From NCBI GenBank assembly GCA_020350885.1, contig CP070727.1, positions 449,038 to 513,037 of the forward strand: 64,000 nucleotides of DNA. The letters run 5' to 3'. The DNA is from a bacterium (lineage in GTDB: Bacteria > Krumholzibacteriota > Krumholzibacteriia > Krumholzibacteriales > Krumholzibacteriaceae). Shown piece by piece: positions 27,557 through 36,224 of the stretch. Under the pieces are notes generated by a model. The model saw nothing but the letters and a program-made list of their open reading frames with translations, did no database searches and was not told the origin of the DNA. The stretch's first letter is position 1. Every line of letters starts with the position of its first letter. A program made the position numbers and the translations under genes.

Positions 27557-27964
27557 AGCTCCGAGAGCCGCAAGAGCGCCCAAAAGCCCAGGGGTATGTA
27601 CATCCCCCCAGTATCGCGTGCGCGTGACGCGTACCGGGGGAGTCTTCTTCAATGCACCTCCCATATGCTTGAATTCGGACGAGGGGCGGCATCGAACCTT
27701 TTTTCTGAATCGTGGCCTACGGATATGTACATTCACTGATGTGACGCCCTCCCTGTCGTCGACGTGCCCGTGCAAAACTCGCATGCCCCGTGTTTGCCGT
27801 TGAATTACAGCCAAGATGCTGGTAAAATTACAATATACACGCAAAACCGATCGCTTCGTGGAAGAGGTTATTGGTGTGGTGAGTGTTCCCGCGCTCAACG
27901 GGCAGCCAGAAAGACAGCATGTATCGTTGAATAAAGCATCCAGAAGCAGAAGGAGGGAAGGCCC
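27557..27964. other. Intergenic region between two secreted-protein genes
   Basis: Apart from the hairpin at 27604-27641 I see no gene or RNA. Possible promoters of the downstream phospholipase gene lie in 27800-27940 but I cannot fix one. GAAGGAGGGAAGGCCC just before 27965 holds its ribosome binding site. Confidence 0.4.
27604..27641 (+). terminator. GC-rich hairpin, probable terminator
   Basis: The arms are 27604-27619 (CCCCCCAGTATCGCGT) and 27627-27641 (ACGCGTACCGGGGGA), pairing over about 13 positions with two single-base bulges around a 7-base loop. It lies about 50 bases past the stop of the surface-protein gene and is followed by TCTTCTTC rather than a clean T run. Confidence 0.5.
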
Positions 27965-29233
27965 ATGAAACGACGTACCGTTCTGATATGCATGACTATC
28001 CTTTGCGTTTCGATCCCGGCCAGTGTCCTGGCATGGGGTGCCATCACACACACCTATCTCGCACATGAGCTCGGTAACCGTTGGGGGTTCATAAACCTCC
28101 AGGAGATTTACGGAGCAACGCTGCCGGATATGTTCAACCTTATGTACGGCTCTCCGTACAAGGATTACCTGTGGCATCAGACCCATTACGAGTACATGAA
28201 GGTGGCCGACAAAGCGTACCGGCGTAACACCCGTGCCGTTGCCTACGGATTCACCAGTCACAACGACGCCTGGGGGGCCGATTGGACGGCCCACCACGGC
28301 GCCATTACGAATCCTGGAGAAGGGTATGTGATCACAAAGGTGCAGTTGATCACCCCGGCGCTCGTGCCGCAGATTACCGCCGTGCTCCAGGCGGCCGGCG
28401 TGCCGGATGCGGCAATCGTAGCGCAGGCGCTCGCCCCCGGTCTCAGCGAGAACTTCGTTGAGACGGCCGTGGATATTCTCGTCAGGCGAAACGAGGATCC
28501 CGGTGCCGGGTACCGGCTCGCCCTCGCCGCTCAGCTTCGGGACTTCGCCGTCCCGATTCTGCTTATCCGTGCATATGTAGTGGGGCTCTCGCGGGAGTTC
28601 AACATGCCGTTCCTGGCCGCCGTCGGGTTGATCGCTGGAGCCGAGAAGGAGTACCGGGACCTCATGAAGTTCTACGGCGGTATCTTTACAAAGAGCGAGG
28701 AGGAGGCGATCGATCTCCTCGCCGAGCAGGGGGCATTACTTGCTCAGGCCTTCCTCAAGGCCGAGACGGGATACGACGTCACGGTGCCTGTCTCGGACCT
28801 GGCGGATTTTCTGCGCAATGTGGCCATACCCGCTGTAGAACCGGATTACGGTATAGAGATCGCCGCAACCCTGGATTACCTCGAGACAGCGATGCCGGCA
28901 CACGGCTTCTCATCGCCCGGCGGATTCTTCCTGGCCGGAGAAGAGGAGAGCTCCGACATGCCGGAAGCTAACCGTTTCAATCTTGCTCAGAACTATCCGA
29001 ATCCCTTCAACCCAACGACGGTCATAGGGTTCACCCTGTCCGAGCCGGGACCGGTGAAGCTCACCGTCTACAACGTTCAGGGGCAGGAGATCGCCGCTCT
29101 GGTGAACAGGCATCTCCCGGCGGGTGATCACAGCATCACCTGGAATGCGGCGGGAGTGCCGAGCGGGGTCTATTTCTGCCGGCTGCAGGCCGAGGGACGG
29201 ACGGCGACGAGAAAGATGTGCCTGCTGCGGTAG
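27965..29233 (+). CDS. Secreted zinc-dependent phospholipase C-like protein with C-terminal secretion tail
   Basis: 422 residues. The signal peptide (TILCVSIPASVLA) would be cut before Trp24, giving a mature N-terminus WGAITHTYLA. In zinc-dependent phospholipase C the N-terminal Trp itself binds zinc, followed by His and Asp residues; candidates here are His29, Asp55 (TLPDMF), His99 and Asp106-His110 (HNDAWGADWTAHH). The central 200 residues are helical. The last 90 residues are a Por/FlgD-like tail (NYPNPFNPTTVIGFTLSEPG to RKMCLLR), marking export and probably surface attachment. The substrate is unknown; related proteins act on phospholipids or nucleic acids. Confidence 0.75.
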   Translation: MKRRTVLICMTILCVSIPASVLAWGAITHTYLAHELGNRWGFINLQEIYGATLPDMFNLMYGSPYKDYLWHQTHYEYMKVADKAYRRNTRAVAYGFTSHNDAWGADWTAHHGAITNPGEGYVITKVQLITPALVPQITAVLQAAGVPDAAIVAQALAPGLSENFVETAVDILVRRNEDPGAGYRLALAAQLRDFAVPILLIRAYVVGLSREFNMPFLAAVGLIAGAEKEYRDLMKFYGGIFTKSEEEAIDLLAEQGALLAQAFLKAETGYDVTVPVSDLADFLRNVAIPAVEPDYGIEIAATLDYLETAMPAHGFSSPGGFFLAGEEESSDMPEANRFNLAQNYPNPFNPTTVIGFTLSEPGPVKLTVYNVQGQEIAALVNRHLPAGDHSITWNAAGVPSGVYFCRLQAEGRTATRKMCLLR

Positions 29234-29343
29234 TACGTGTCTCTTTTGAGTGACCAGGGTTCTGGGAAGAGCGGGTCGCTTCGTTACCAGGCTGGGGAGC
29301 AGCTACTCCGGTAACGGAGACCCCGGAAAGATGTGCATACCGT

Positions 29344-29362
29344 ATTGACGACCATCGTCAAT
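29344..29362. promoter_or_regulatory. Perfect inverted repeat, possible operator
   Basis: ATTGACGA-CCA-TCGTCAAT, two 8-base arms with a 3-base centre. It contains TTGACG, and TAGACT lies 17 bases after that at 29368-29373, so a promoter for the histidine kinase gene could be overlapped by a regulator site. The start of the kinase is 122 bases downstream. Confidence 0.45.
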
Positions 29363-29484
29363 CACGATAGACTACAATCCTTACGAGCCGTTCCTTGCAC
29401 CGTTGTGCTGCACAGCGATACAGGGCGGCTGGTCATCATGGTTTTGCATTTCAGCTCATCGTGTTTGTCCCATTGGAAACCCTC

Positions 29485-31863
29485 ATGGTGTTGAAACACC
29501 GTAGGAAGAGGTACCGTGTCCGCCATACAACAGAGCGATCGGTAACGACCGCTGCCGTCCTGTTTCTTCTCGTGGTATTGCATGCATGCCCCGCCCCGGC
29601 CGATGAACCTCTCCGGTTCCATCTCAAGGAGAGGATCGCCAGAATAACTCCCCAGGAATCCCGGTTCTTCATTGCCGACATAGATTTCGACGGAAACGAC
29701 GACCTCCTGATCGACGCACGCACAAATCTCATGTGGCTGCGCAAAGTCGGCCACAATCTCATCCCTTTCGAGGAGGGGAACTACCGCATGGCCGGCATGA
29801 CGATGGACATACACGACATCAACGGCGATTCGCATCCGGAGTTCTTTGTCAGCATGAAGGGCGAAGACGGGATATACCTGGCGTGCCACGATTGGTACGC
29901 CGGGGCCGGGCCCTCGGAGCCGATCTACCTGCTCGGACCGTATCTGCCGGACCGGCCGAGAACGCGTGCGTGGCCGGAAGGGAGCATACACATCGCCGGT
30001 TGTTTCGATGCTGATGACGACGGGCAACGTGAGATCTATTTTGCAATGAATCCATTCTACGCCAAACCCGAGCCGCGCGCCCTGCTCGCCCACCGCGGAG
30101 ACACGGGTGATGAGCTATGGCGCTTTGAAATGGGCCCCCAGATAGTCGAATGCATGCAGGTACGTCTGACGGAGAGAGACAAGCGCATTATCGTCTCGAC
30201 ATTCGCCCCGAACAACGGATCCGTATGGAACGGTACGAGCGACAGCCTTTCCTATATCTTCTGCCTGAAAACGGACGGATCGGCCGACTGGATCAAACCG
30301 ATCGCGAACCTTCACTCATGGAATAATATCGAGATCATCGATGCCGACCATGACGGACGCGAGGATATCCTGGTTTCCCGGCGGTTCGGCCCGCGCGAGA
30401 AGGACACCGGAACGGACGGTGATCCCTGGAGCGTTGCCCTGATCGATCCGTTACATGGCGACTTCATTCGTGCGGCACATCTCAATACGGGGGTGGAACA
30501 GGCGATGACGGCCGATCTAGACCGTGATCTCATTCCCGAGATTCTCGTCGTCGGCTCGGACGGCAGGCTCTTCCTCCTCGAGGACGATCTTGCTACGAGC
30601 GCAGTATTCGACGACCGGTTCCACACCGGCGTCGTAGAGGCAATCGATATCGACATGAATGGAACGAAGGAGATCATATGCACCGGATCGGGGCGGTTAC
30701 TCGTCAGGGATGAGCACGGCGTATTACTGGCAGAGGAGTCTCATCGCGAACAGTTCATCGTTGCAACGGCGAAGATCGGCAACGAGCGATACATCGTCGC
30801 ACAGAGTGACAACGTCATTAGGTTCTACACACTGGAGAAGGGGCTGCCCGTGCCGATCGCAGGAGCGTTCGAGAGGCTTCGCTCATCAACCGGCGGGGCC
30901 GTCGTACTCGTGCTCATCGGTCTCTGCGCGGGAACGCTCATCGCCAGTGCCGCCTTCCTCTACCGAAGGCATCTCGGGAGGAAACGATCGAGCCTTGCAA
31001 TCGCCGATGAACATCAGGCTAATCTGCTCGACGCCATGGTGGCGTTCGGACACGGAGGCGCATCGCTCAAGGTGCTCGACAGGCTCAGGTTTCACCTGAA
31101 GAACTGGGAACGGATGGAGGAGCGCCAGGGCCGGGACACCGACTCGTTCGGGGAGCTGGCCGACACCTTCGTACATTCGGTATACCCGGACCTCCGAAGG
31201 ATCGTCCTCATGGGGAGAAGGGCGAACGTATCCCCTGAATACTGGAAGCCGGTCTTACCCGAGGCCACCCGTGCCGGCAGGATGCTCGAAGAATACATCC
31301 CAACGGCGGGGAAGCAATCCGCAGCTGGGGGGGAAGCATTCCCGGGACCGGTCCTGAGGAGCCTGGATACGATCGATGAATGCCTCTCGGGCATCAGAAA
31401 ACATCTTCACCATGTCTTCCGAACACCGGTCGTCGCAACCACATGCCGGGTGATGGCGGCACGTGCGGAGGATCTCGAGGCAATCGGTGCACACCCCACG
31501 GTCACCATAGGCGGCGCCTATAACGATGGAGTATTCGTCTCTGCGACGATTCTGGAGAAGGTCCTGGACGGGCTCATCGCGAACGCCCTGCGTGCGATGA
31601 CGGACAGTCCGGCGCCTGCACTCGAGATCGCAATCCAGAGCGAAGGCAGCTACTGCAAGATCGATGTGAGTGATACGGGAAAAGGAATCCCCGAAGTGGA
31701 CAGGGAGCGCATCTTCGACCGCCACTTCACCACGAAGCCCGAGGGCGGCTTCGGCCTGTACTACGCTCGCGAAGAGCTGGCTACCTTCGGAGGGCGCATC
31801 TTCGTACAGGACAACCAACCCGGTGGGGGTACGACATTCCGGCTCGTCCTGCGTAAGACGTAA
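29485..31863 (+). CDS. Sensor histidine kinase with periplasmic FG-GAP/VCBS propeller
   Basis: 792 residues. An N-terminal hydrophobic segment (AAVLFLLVVLHACPAPA) exports a periplasmic domain of about 420 residues. It contains at least six acidic calcium-type loops, including DIDFDGNDD, DINGDSHPE, DADDDGQRE, DADHDGRED, DLDRDLIPE and DIDMNGTKE, spaced as blades of an integrin-like propeller. One membrane helix (about 468-492) leads to a cytoplasmic helical region with a candidate phosphoacceptor FGHGG and a HATPase domain: N-box DGLIANALRAM, G1 DVSDTGKGIP and FTTKPEGGFGLYYAR. ATG 29485 follows GGAAA; an upstream in-frame TTG exists. The sigma-54 activator gene follows 35 bases downstream, so the two are a cognate pair. 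Confidence 0.85.
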   Translation: MVLKHRRKRYRVRHTTERSVTTAAVLFLLVVLHACPAPADEPLRFHLKERIARITPQESRFFIADIDFDGNDDLLIDARTNLMWLRKVGHNLIPFEEGNYRMAGMTMDIHDINGDSHPEFFVSMKGEDGIYLACHDWYAGAGPSEPIYLLGPYLPDRPRTRAWPEGSIHIAGCFDADDDGQREIYFAMNPFYAKPEPRALLAHRGDTGDELWRFEMGPQIVECMQVRLTERDKRIIVSTFAPNNGSVWNGTSDSLSYIFCLKTDGSADWIKPIANLHSWNNIEIIDADHDGREDILVSRRFGPREKDTGTDGDPWSVALIDPLHGDFIRAAHLNTGVEQAMTADLDRDLIPEILVVGSDGRLFLLEDDLATSAVFDDRFHTGVVEAIDIDMNGTKEIICTGSGRLLVRDEHGVLLAEESHREQFIVATAKIGNERYIVAQSDNVIRFYTLEKGLPVPIAGAFERLRSSTGGAVVLVLIGLCAGTLIASAAFLYRRHLGRKRSSLAIADEHQANLLDAMVAFGHGGASLKVLDRLRFHLKNWERMEERQGRDTDSFGELADTFVHSVYPDLRRIVLMGRRANVSPEYWKPVLPEATRAGRMLEEYIPTAGKQSAAGGEAFPGPVLRSLDTIDECLSGIRKHLHHVFRTPVVATTCRVMAARAEDLEAIGAHPTVTIGGAYNDGVFVSATILEKVLDGLIANALRAMTDSPAPALEIAIQSEGSYCKIDVSDTGKGIPEVDRERIFDRHFTTKPEGGFGLYYAREELATFGGRIFVQDNQPGGGTTFRLVLRKT

Positions 31864-31898
31864 GGCAGGACGGTCGAGTTCCACGGAAGGAAGCAGGT

Positions 31899-33263
31899 AT
31901 GGAAGAAGAGACGATACGGCTGCTCGTCGTCGACGACGATGAATCGTTCCTGGATGACCTGACAGCACTCCTCGCCGGGCGCTTCCAGGTGGAACGGGCG
32001 GCAAACGGGGCCGAGGCGCTGGCCGCATTTCGCAGCCGGAGCTTCGATGCCGTCCTGCTCGACATCGAGCTCGGCCAGGGCATGGATGGATTCGAGGTTC
32101 TCGAGAGGCTCCGTGCAGACGATCCGGAGCTTCCCGTCATCATGGTGACCCGTGACGCCACCGCGGCCTCGGCCGTTTCCGCACTCAAGAAGGGTGCGAT
32201 CGACTACATTGACAAGAGGCCCGATCTCGCCGATCTCGAGCGGCGCATCTCACGGGCCCTCGAGGAGCAACGGCTCTGGCGGGAGAACCGGGCGCTCCGC
32301 AGGGAGATCGAGGTGCTCAGGGGGAGAATGGTCGGCGAGAGCGAGCCGATGAAGACGCTTCACGAAGAGATCGCCCTCGCCTCCGAGGGAACGAGCCCGG
32401 TGCTTATCATCGGCGAGACGGGGACCGGTAAGGAGCTGGTCGCCCGGAGGATCCACGATTTGAGCGCTCCAAAGGGACCGTTCGTCGCCCTCAACTGCGC
32501 AGCCGTCCCCAGAGATCTCTTCGAGGCACGGCTCTTCGGCAGCGAGCGGGGAGCCTACACCGGCGCCGACAAGATGGTCCCGGGCGTCTTCGAGCTTGCC
32601 CGCACGGGTGTCCTCTTCCTGGACGAGATCACGGAGATCGATTCCTCTCTCCAGGCCAAACTCCTGCGGGTTATAGAGGAACGGCGGTTCGAGCGTCTCG
32701 GGAGCCATCGCACGATAGGGTTCAAGGGGAAGATCGTGGCCTCGACGAACAGGGACGTGCGGGAGGCCGTAGAAGACGGCTCGCTCCGGAAGGATCTCTA
32801 TTACCGCTTCAGCACCTTCGTTATCGCCCTGCCGCCCCTGAGGGATCGGCGTGGGGACATACCGGTCCTCGCGGAATACTTCCTTGCCCGAAAATCGGCG
32901 GAGCTCAAGAAGCGGCGCCCCGAGCTCACTCAGGAGATACGTGAACGGCTGTGCGGTTACGACTGGCCCGGCAACGTGCGGGAGCTGGAGAATGCGATCG
33001 AGGCCTTCGTCGTCCGCGGCAGGCTGCACCTGCCGGGGCTGCTCGCGACACCGGACGCAGCCACAGGAGATGCGGACATCTCCGGGCAGAGCTACCAGGA
33101 GGCCAAACGCACGGCCATGCATCGCTTCCAGAGGGACTACATCGGCGCCATCCTCGCCGCGTGCGACGGCGATGTCGCCGAGGCCGCACGCCGCATGGGC
33201 CTCAGCCGCTTCGGACTCCAGAAGATTCTCAAGGAGCTCGGGTTGCCCGAATCACCCGCTTGA
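31899..33263 (+). CDS. Sigma-54-dependent response regulator (NtrC family)
   Basis: 454 residues in three parts. The receiver domain (1-125) has the acidic pocket Asp12-Asp13, phosphoacceptor Asp55 (VLLDIELG), Thr84 and Lys106. The AAA+ domain (145-380) has Walker A GETGTGKE (172-179), the sigma-54-contact loop GAYTGA (218-223, Phe to Tyr variant of GAFTGA), Walker B VLFLDE (238-243) and an intact arginine-finger region. The C-terminal Fis-type helix-turn-helix reads GDVAEAARRMGLSRFGLQKILKEL. When phosphorylated by the upstream kinase it should open sigma-54 promoters by ATP hydrolysis. A matching -24/-12 promoter lies 234 bases downstream of its stop. Confidence 0.95.
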   Translation: MEEETIRLLVVDDDESFLDDLTALLAGRFQVERAANGAEALAAFRSRSFDAVLLDIELGQGMDGFEVLERLRADDPELPVIMVTRDATAASAVSALKKGAIDYIDKRPDLADLERRISRALEEQRLWRENRALRREIEVLRGRMVGESEPMKTLHEEIALASEGTSPVLIIGETGTGKELVARRIHDLSAPKGPFVALNCAAVPRDLFEARLFGSERGAYTGADKMVPGVFELARTGVLFLDEITEIDSSLQAKLLRVIEERRFERLGSHRTIGFKGKIVASTNRDVREAVEDGSLRKDLYYRFSTFVIALPPLRDRRGDIPVLAEYFLARKSAELKKRRPELTQEIRERLCGYDWPGNVRELENAIEAFVVRGRLHLPGLLATPDAATGDADISGQSYQEAKRTAMHRFQRDYIGAILAACDGDVAEAARRMGLSRFGLQKILKELGLPESPA

Positions 33264-33496
33264 GCTGAAAAATCTCCACGCAACAGACGTTGCGGCTGCG
33301 GGGCGAGGTTTCTTACGGTGACAACCCTTTGCTCCGGAATCCATTTCACACCACATAGCCCAGCATGGGCCGGCAACAGGAGTTGCTCAACCTGCCGGAT
33401 ACCCATTCAGGTCAGAACCATTCACCAGCAAAATATTTTATTATTTTACCAGTAATTATATCTTTCCCTCCGCTTCTCGAAGTCCGTTACACAACG

Positions 33497-33512
33497 TGGA
33501 ACACGCCTTGCA
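33497..33512 (+). promoter_or_regulatory. Sigma-54 (-24/-12) promoter
   Basis: TGGAAC-N5-TTGCA (TGGAAC at 33497-33502, TTGCA at 33508-33512). It matches the TGGCAC-N5-TTGCA consensus in all but one base, with the required 10-base gap between GG and GC. Transcription would start near 33523, 40 bases before the response regulator gene, whose own ribosome binding site is AAGGA. The nearest activator gene is the NtrC-type gene just upstream. Confidence 0.7.
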
Positions 33513-33562
33513 ATTCATAGCAGACTGACGACTGCAACCACACGAACTCAAGGAACAATGAG

Positions 33563-34081
33563 ATGAATTGGATAGGTGTGCACTCACACTCGATGGATAT
33601 CCCTGCCCCGAACGGAGGCGAGCTCAGGGGGAAGAGGCCGGGACCGAGAGGGGCACGGGGTGGAAAGCCGCAAACGGTGGCAAGGTGCAAGGGGGAGATA
33701 GTACTCATCGAAGACGATGAGGGATTTATCGCGGATCTCCTCTCTTCGTGGCATCCGCCCTGTCCCATCTCGGTCGCATCCACGGGAAGAGAGGCCTTCG
33801 AGTATCTCCAGCACAACCGTCCCGTCCTCGTGCTCCTCGACCTGTGCCTGCCGCACTTCCTGGCATCGACGGACGAGCTCGAGGGATTCGAGATCCTCTC
33901 GCACATAAAGACGGTTCAGAGCAGCGACATCCCCGTGATCGTCATGTCGCGTGAGCGATCACGGGATGCTAGAGCCCGGACGACGGAGCTCGGGGCGGCC
34001 GCATTCCTGGAGAAACCGTTCGCGGTCGCGGAGCTCGAAACGGCGATCAAGAAGATACTCGACGAAAGGAGGTGCGGGTGA
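33563..34081 (+). CDS. Single-domain response regulator with basic N-terminal extension
   Basis: 172 residues. The first 44 residues are Gly/Arg/Pro-rich and unlike a receiver. Residues 45-170 are a receiver domain with Glu50, Asp51 and Asp52, the phosphoacceptor Asp93 (LLDLCLPHFL), Ser129 and Lys151 (LEKPF). The loop after the phosphoacceptor is longer than usual (LASTDELEGFE). No output domain follows, so it acts by protein contact or as a phosphate sink. It lies between a sigma-54 promoter and a secreted repeat-protein gene 53 bases downstream, which fits co-control by the upstream kinase and activator. Confidence 0.8.
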   Translation: MNWIGVHSHSMDIPAPNGGELRGKRPGPRGARGGKPQTVARCKGEIVLIEDDEGFIADLLSSWHPPCPISVASTGREAFEYLQHNRPVLVLLDLCLPHFLASTDELEGFEILSHIKTVQSSDIPVIVMSRERSRDARARTTELGAAAFLEKPFAVAELETAIKKILDERRCG

Positions 34082-34134
34082 AAGAAGAACGCTCGATGCG
34101 AACGATCACATTGTAACCAGAGGGGGTAACGGTC

Positions 34135-36054
34135 ATGCTCAAACGAATAACGATCATAACTGTATTGGGATTCTTCTCGCTCTTGGCGCTCACGAAAACG
34201 TCACACGCATGGATAGAGAATGGCGATTCAATCTGCGCCGAAACGGATGCGCAGTCTGATCCTCTCATCGTTCCCGACGGATTCGGGGGCTCCATCATAT
34301 GCTGGTGCGACAACAGCGGCGCGGATGCAGACATACGCGTTCAGCGCGTGAACGAACGCGGGCGTGCACTCTGGGATTGGGCGGGTGTCACCGTCTGCGA
34401 CACAGTAGGGGATCAGACCCAGCCGCAGATCATACCCGACGGGAGCGGCGGCGCATTCGTCGTGTGGACGGATAATCGAAGGGGCAACCTCGACATCTTC
34501 GTGCAGCATTTCGATCCGTACGGTGCGCGGCTGTGGGGTCCAGATATAGAAAAGAACGGGCGCTCGGCATGCGTGCAGTATCAGAAACAGGAGCTTCCGT
34601 CCATCGCACCGGATAACAACAACGGTGTCATCATCGCATGGGTCGATCAACGCAACTCGAACAGCACCTATTCCCAGAGATTGAATGGCAGTGGGAGTGA
34701 AGTCTGGCCGCATAACGGAGTACACATCCACAACGACGAAGGATACCCGATAACTATTCATGATGGACTCGGGGGTGCATTTATCTGTCATCGCAACAAC
34801 ACGTGGGGAAACATTAGAGTAACAAGGATCGATCCTGATGGCGTTGTTAGATGGACTAGCGATGTGGGATCTGGCAATCAATACCGCATGATATACGGCG
34901 GGAATCTCTGCGTCATTTTAACGTGGATCAATGTATACTATGGAAATACCAGAGTGTTAGCGCGAAAGGTGGCAATCAACGGCACATTGACCTGGCCAGA
35001 GATTATTGTTTATAGCAGTGCGACTGACCGACAGTTTCCCGAGCTCACAACGGACGGCCAGGGCGGAGCGATCATCACCTGGCAGGACGACCGCAACGGG
35101 GACTGGGATATCTACGCCCAGCGGATCGATTCGGAAAGCGCCCTCAAATGGAATCCCGAGGGCGAGCCGGTCTGTACTGCCATGCTCGAGCAGGAGCTGC
35201 CGGCGATTGCTCCGGACGGGCAGGGCGGTGCGTTCATCGTATGGCGTGACGGCAGGAGCGGCTCATACGATATCTATTTCAACTGCATAGACTCGTTGGG
35301 CGCCATCTGCCCGGAAAACACGAACGGAAAACCCGTATGCACGGCCGGCGGCACGCAGACCACGCCGTTCGTAGCCTCACCTCTGGCTGATTCCGCCACC
35401 GTCGCATGGGCCGACTCCCGGCCCATCGGCTCGAGTGCCTTCAATACATACGTCGCCATGGTTCAAAACGGTCCCTGCGAATGTGTCTCAACGATCCTCA
35501 AGAGCCACGCCTGTGATCTCAGGGGAACCTCGGTCGAGCTCAGATGGCTTCTCTCCCAGGCGGGCCGGGAGATGCGGTTCTCCGTATCACGTGCAGAGGG
35601 AATCAACGACACATTCCTACCCATAGCGAATCCGGGCATCACACGGGACGGCTTGTCGTTTACATTCAACGACCCACACCTGGTGCCGTCGCGCACCTAC
35701 CGGTACCGTGTCGATGTGGAGGACGAGAAAGGAGGCCGGATCCTCTTCGAAACACAACCGGTGTCGATACCCTCGATGCCGCTCGCCCTGTTCCAGAACG
35801 AACCGAATCCGTTCAATCCCTCGACGACGATCCGATACCTCCTGCCCGGACGCGCCCCGGTGGCACTCGAGATATTCGGTGTCTCCGGCCGCCTCATCAC
35901 AAACCTCGTGAATGAAACGCAGGAGCCTGGATCGTATACAATCCACTGGAACGGTACCGACTCGGGCGGCCGCACCGTCGCATCGGGCCTCTACTTCTAC
36001 CGCCTGCGTGCGGGAAAGGAGATCGCATCACGGAAGATGCTTCTTGTCCGGTGA
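34135..36054 (+). CDS. Secreted repeat protein (propeller-like) with C-terminal secretion tail
   Basis: 639 residues. Signal peptide ITVLGFFSLLALTKTSHA. The mature part holds about seven copies of a repeat of roughly 50 residues. Its consensus is: Q-x3-P-x-IxPDGxGGAxIxWxDxRxG, then xxDIYAQRID, then xGxxxW and GxxVC. The middle copies (about 200-300) are more diverged. Such repeats form propeller- or solenoid-type beta structures; a ligand cannot be read. A fibronectin-like segment follows, and then a full Por/FlgD-like tail (NEPNPFNPSTTIRYLLPG...YFYRLRAGKEIASRKMLLVR). It is a paralogue of the convergent gene that follows and is probably transcribed from the sigma-54 promoter together with the response regulator. 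Confidence 0.8.
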   Translation: MLKRITIITVLGFFSLLALTKTSHAWIENGDSICAETDAQSDPLIVPDGFGGSIICWCDNSGADADIRVQRVNERGRALWDWAGVTVCDTVGDQTQPQIIPDGSGGAFVVWTDNRRGNLDIFVQHFDPYGARLWGPDIEKNGRSACVQYQKQELPSIAPDNNNGVIIAWVDQRNSNSTYSQRLNGSGSEVWPHNGVHIHNDEGYPITIHDGLGGAFICHRNNTWGNIRVTRIDPDGVVRWTSDVGSGNQYRMIYGGNLCVILTWINVYYGNTRVLARKVAINGTLTWPEIIVYSSATDRQFPELTTDGQGGAIITWQDDRNGDWDIYAQRIDSESALKWNPEGEPVCTAMLEQELPAIAPDGQGGAFIVWRDGRSGSYDIYFNCIDSLGAICPENTNGKPVCTAGGTQTTPFVASPLADSATVAWADSRPIGSSAFNTYVAMVQNGPCECVSTILKSHACDLRGTSVELRWLLSQAGREMRFSVSRAEGINDTFLPIANPGITRDGLSFTFNDPHLVPSRTYRYRVDVEDEKGGRILFETQPVSIPSMPLALFQNEPNPFNPSTTIRYLLPGRAPVALEIFGVSGRLITNLVNETQEPGSYTIHWNGTDSGGRTVASGLYFYRLRAGKEIASRKMLLVR

Positions 36055-36078
36055 TTCGAATGGACGTAGCCTAACAAC

Positions 36079-36138
36079 AAGAGAACGGCGCCTGCGGAAT
36101 CATTAAGGCTGTGACTACCCCGCAGGCGCCGCTCTCTT
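36079..36138. terminator. Bidirectional terminator hairpin between convergent genes
   Basis: Two 19-base arms (36079-36097 and 36120-36138) pair with a single mismatch; the GC core is CGGCGCCTGCGG. The loop is 22 bases. The outer ends are AAGAG on one side and CTCTT on the other, so each strand finishes with pyrimidines after the stem. It sits midway between the stops of the two convergent repeat-protein genes. Confidence 0.8.
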
Positions 36139-36224
36139 AGGGTCAGATCAATTCGCAGTAGACGAGAACACCGGGAAATCATCCACACCGGGGCACCGGT
36201 ATCGCCGCCAATGGCGGGACCGGT

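Noticed and set aside
27242-28297. 351-codon minus-strand open frame over the surface-protein end and the phospholipase start
   Set aside because: It is antisense to two genes with clear features and has no family similarity of its own; long antisense frames are common in GC-rich DNA.
33361-33400. A second sigma-54-like site (CGGCAACAGGAGTTGCT)
   Set aside because: The GG-to-GC interval is 11 instead of 10 bases, which sigma-54 does not accept; the site at 33497 has the right spacing.
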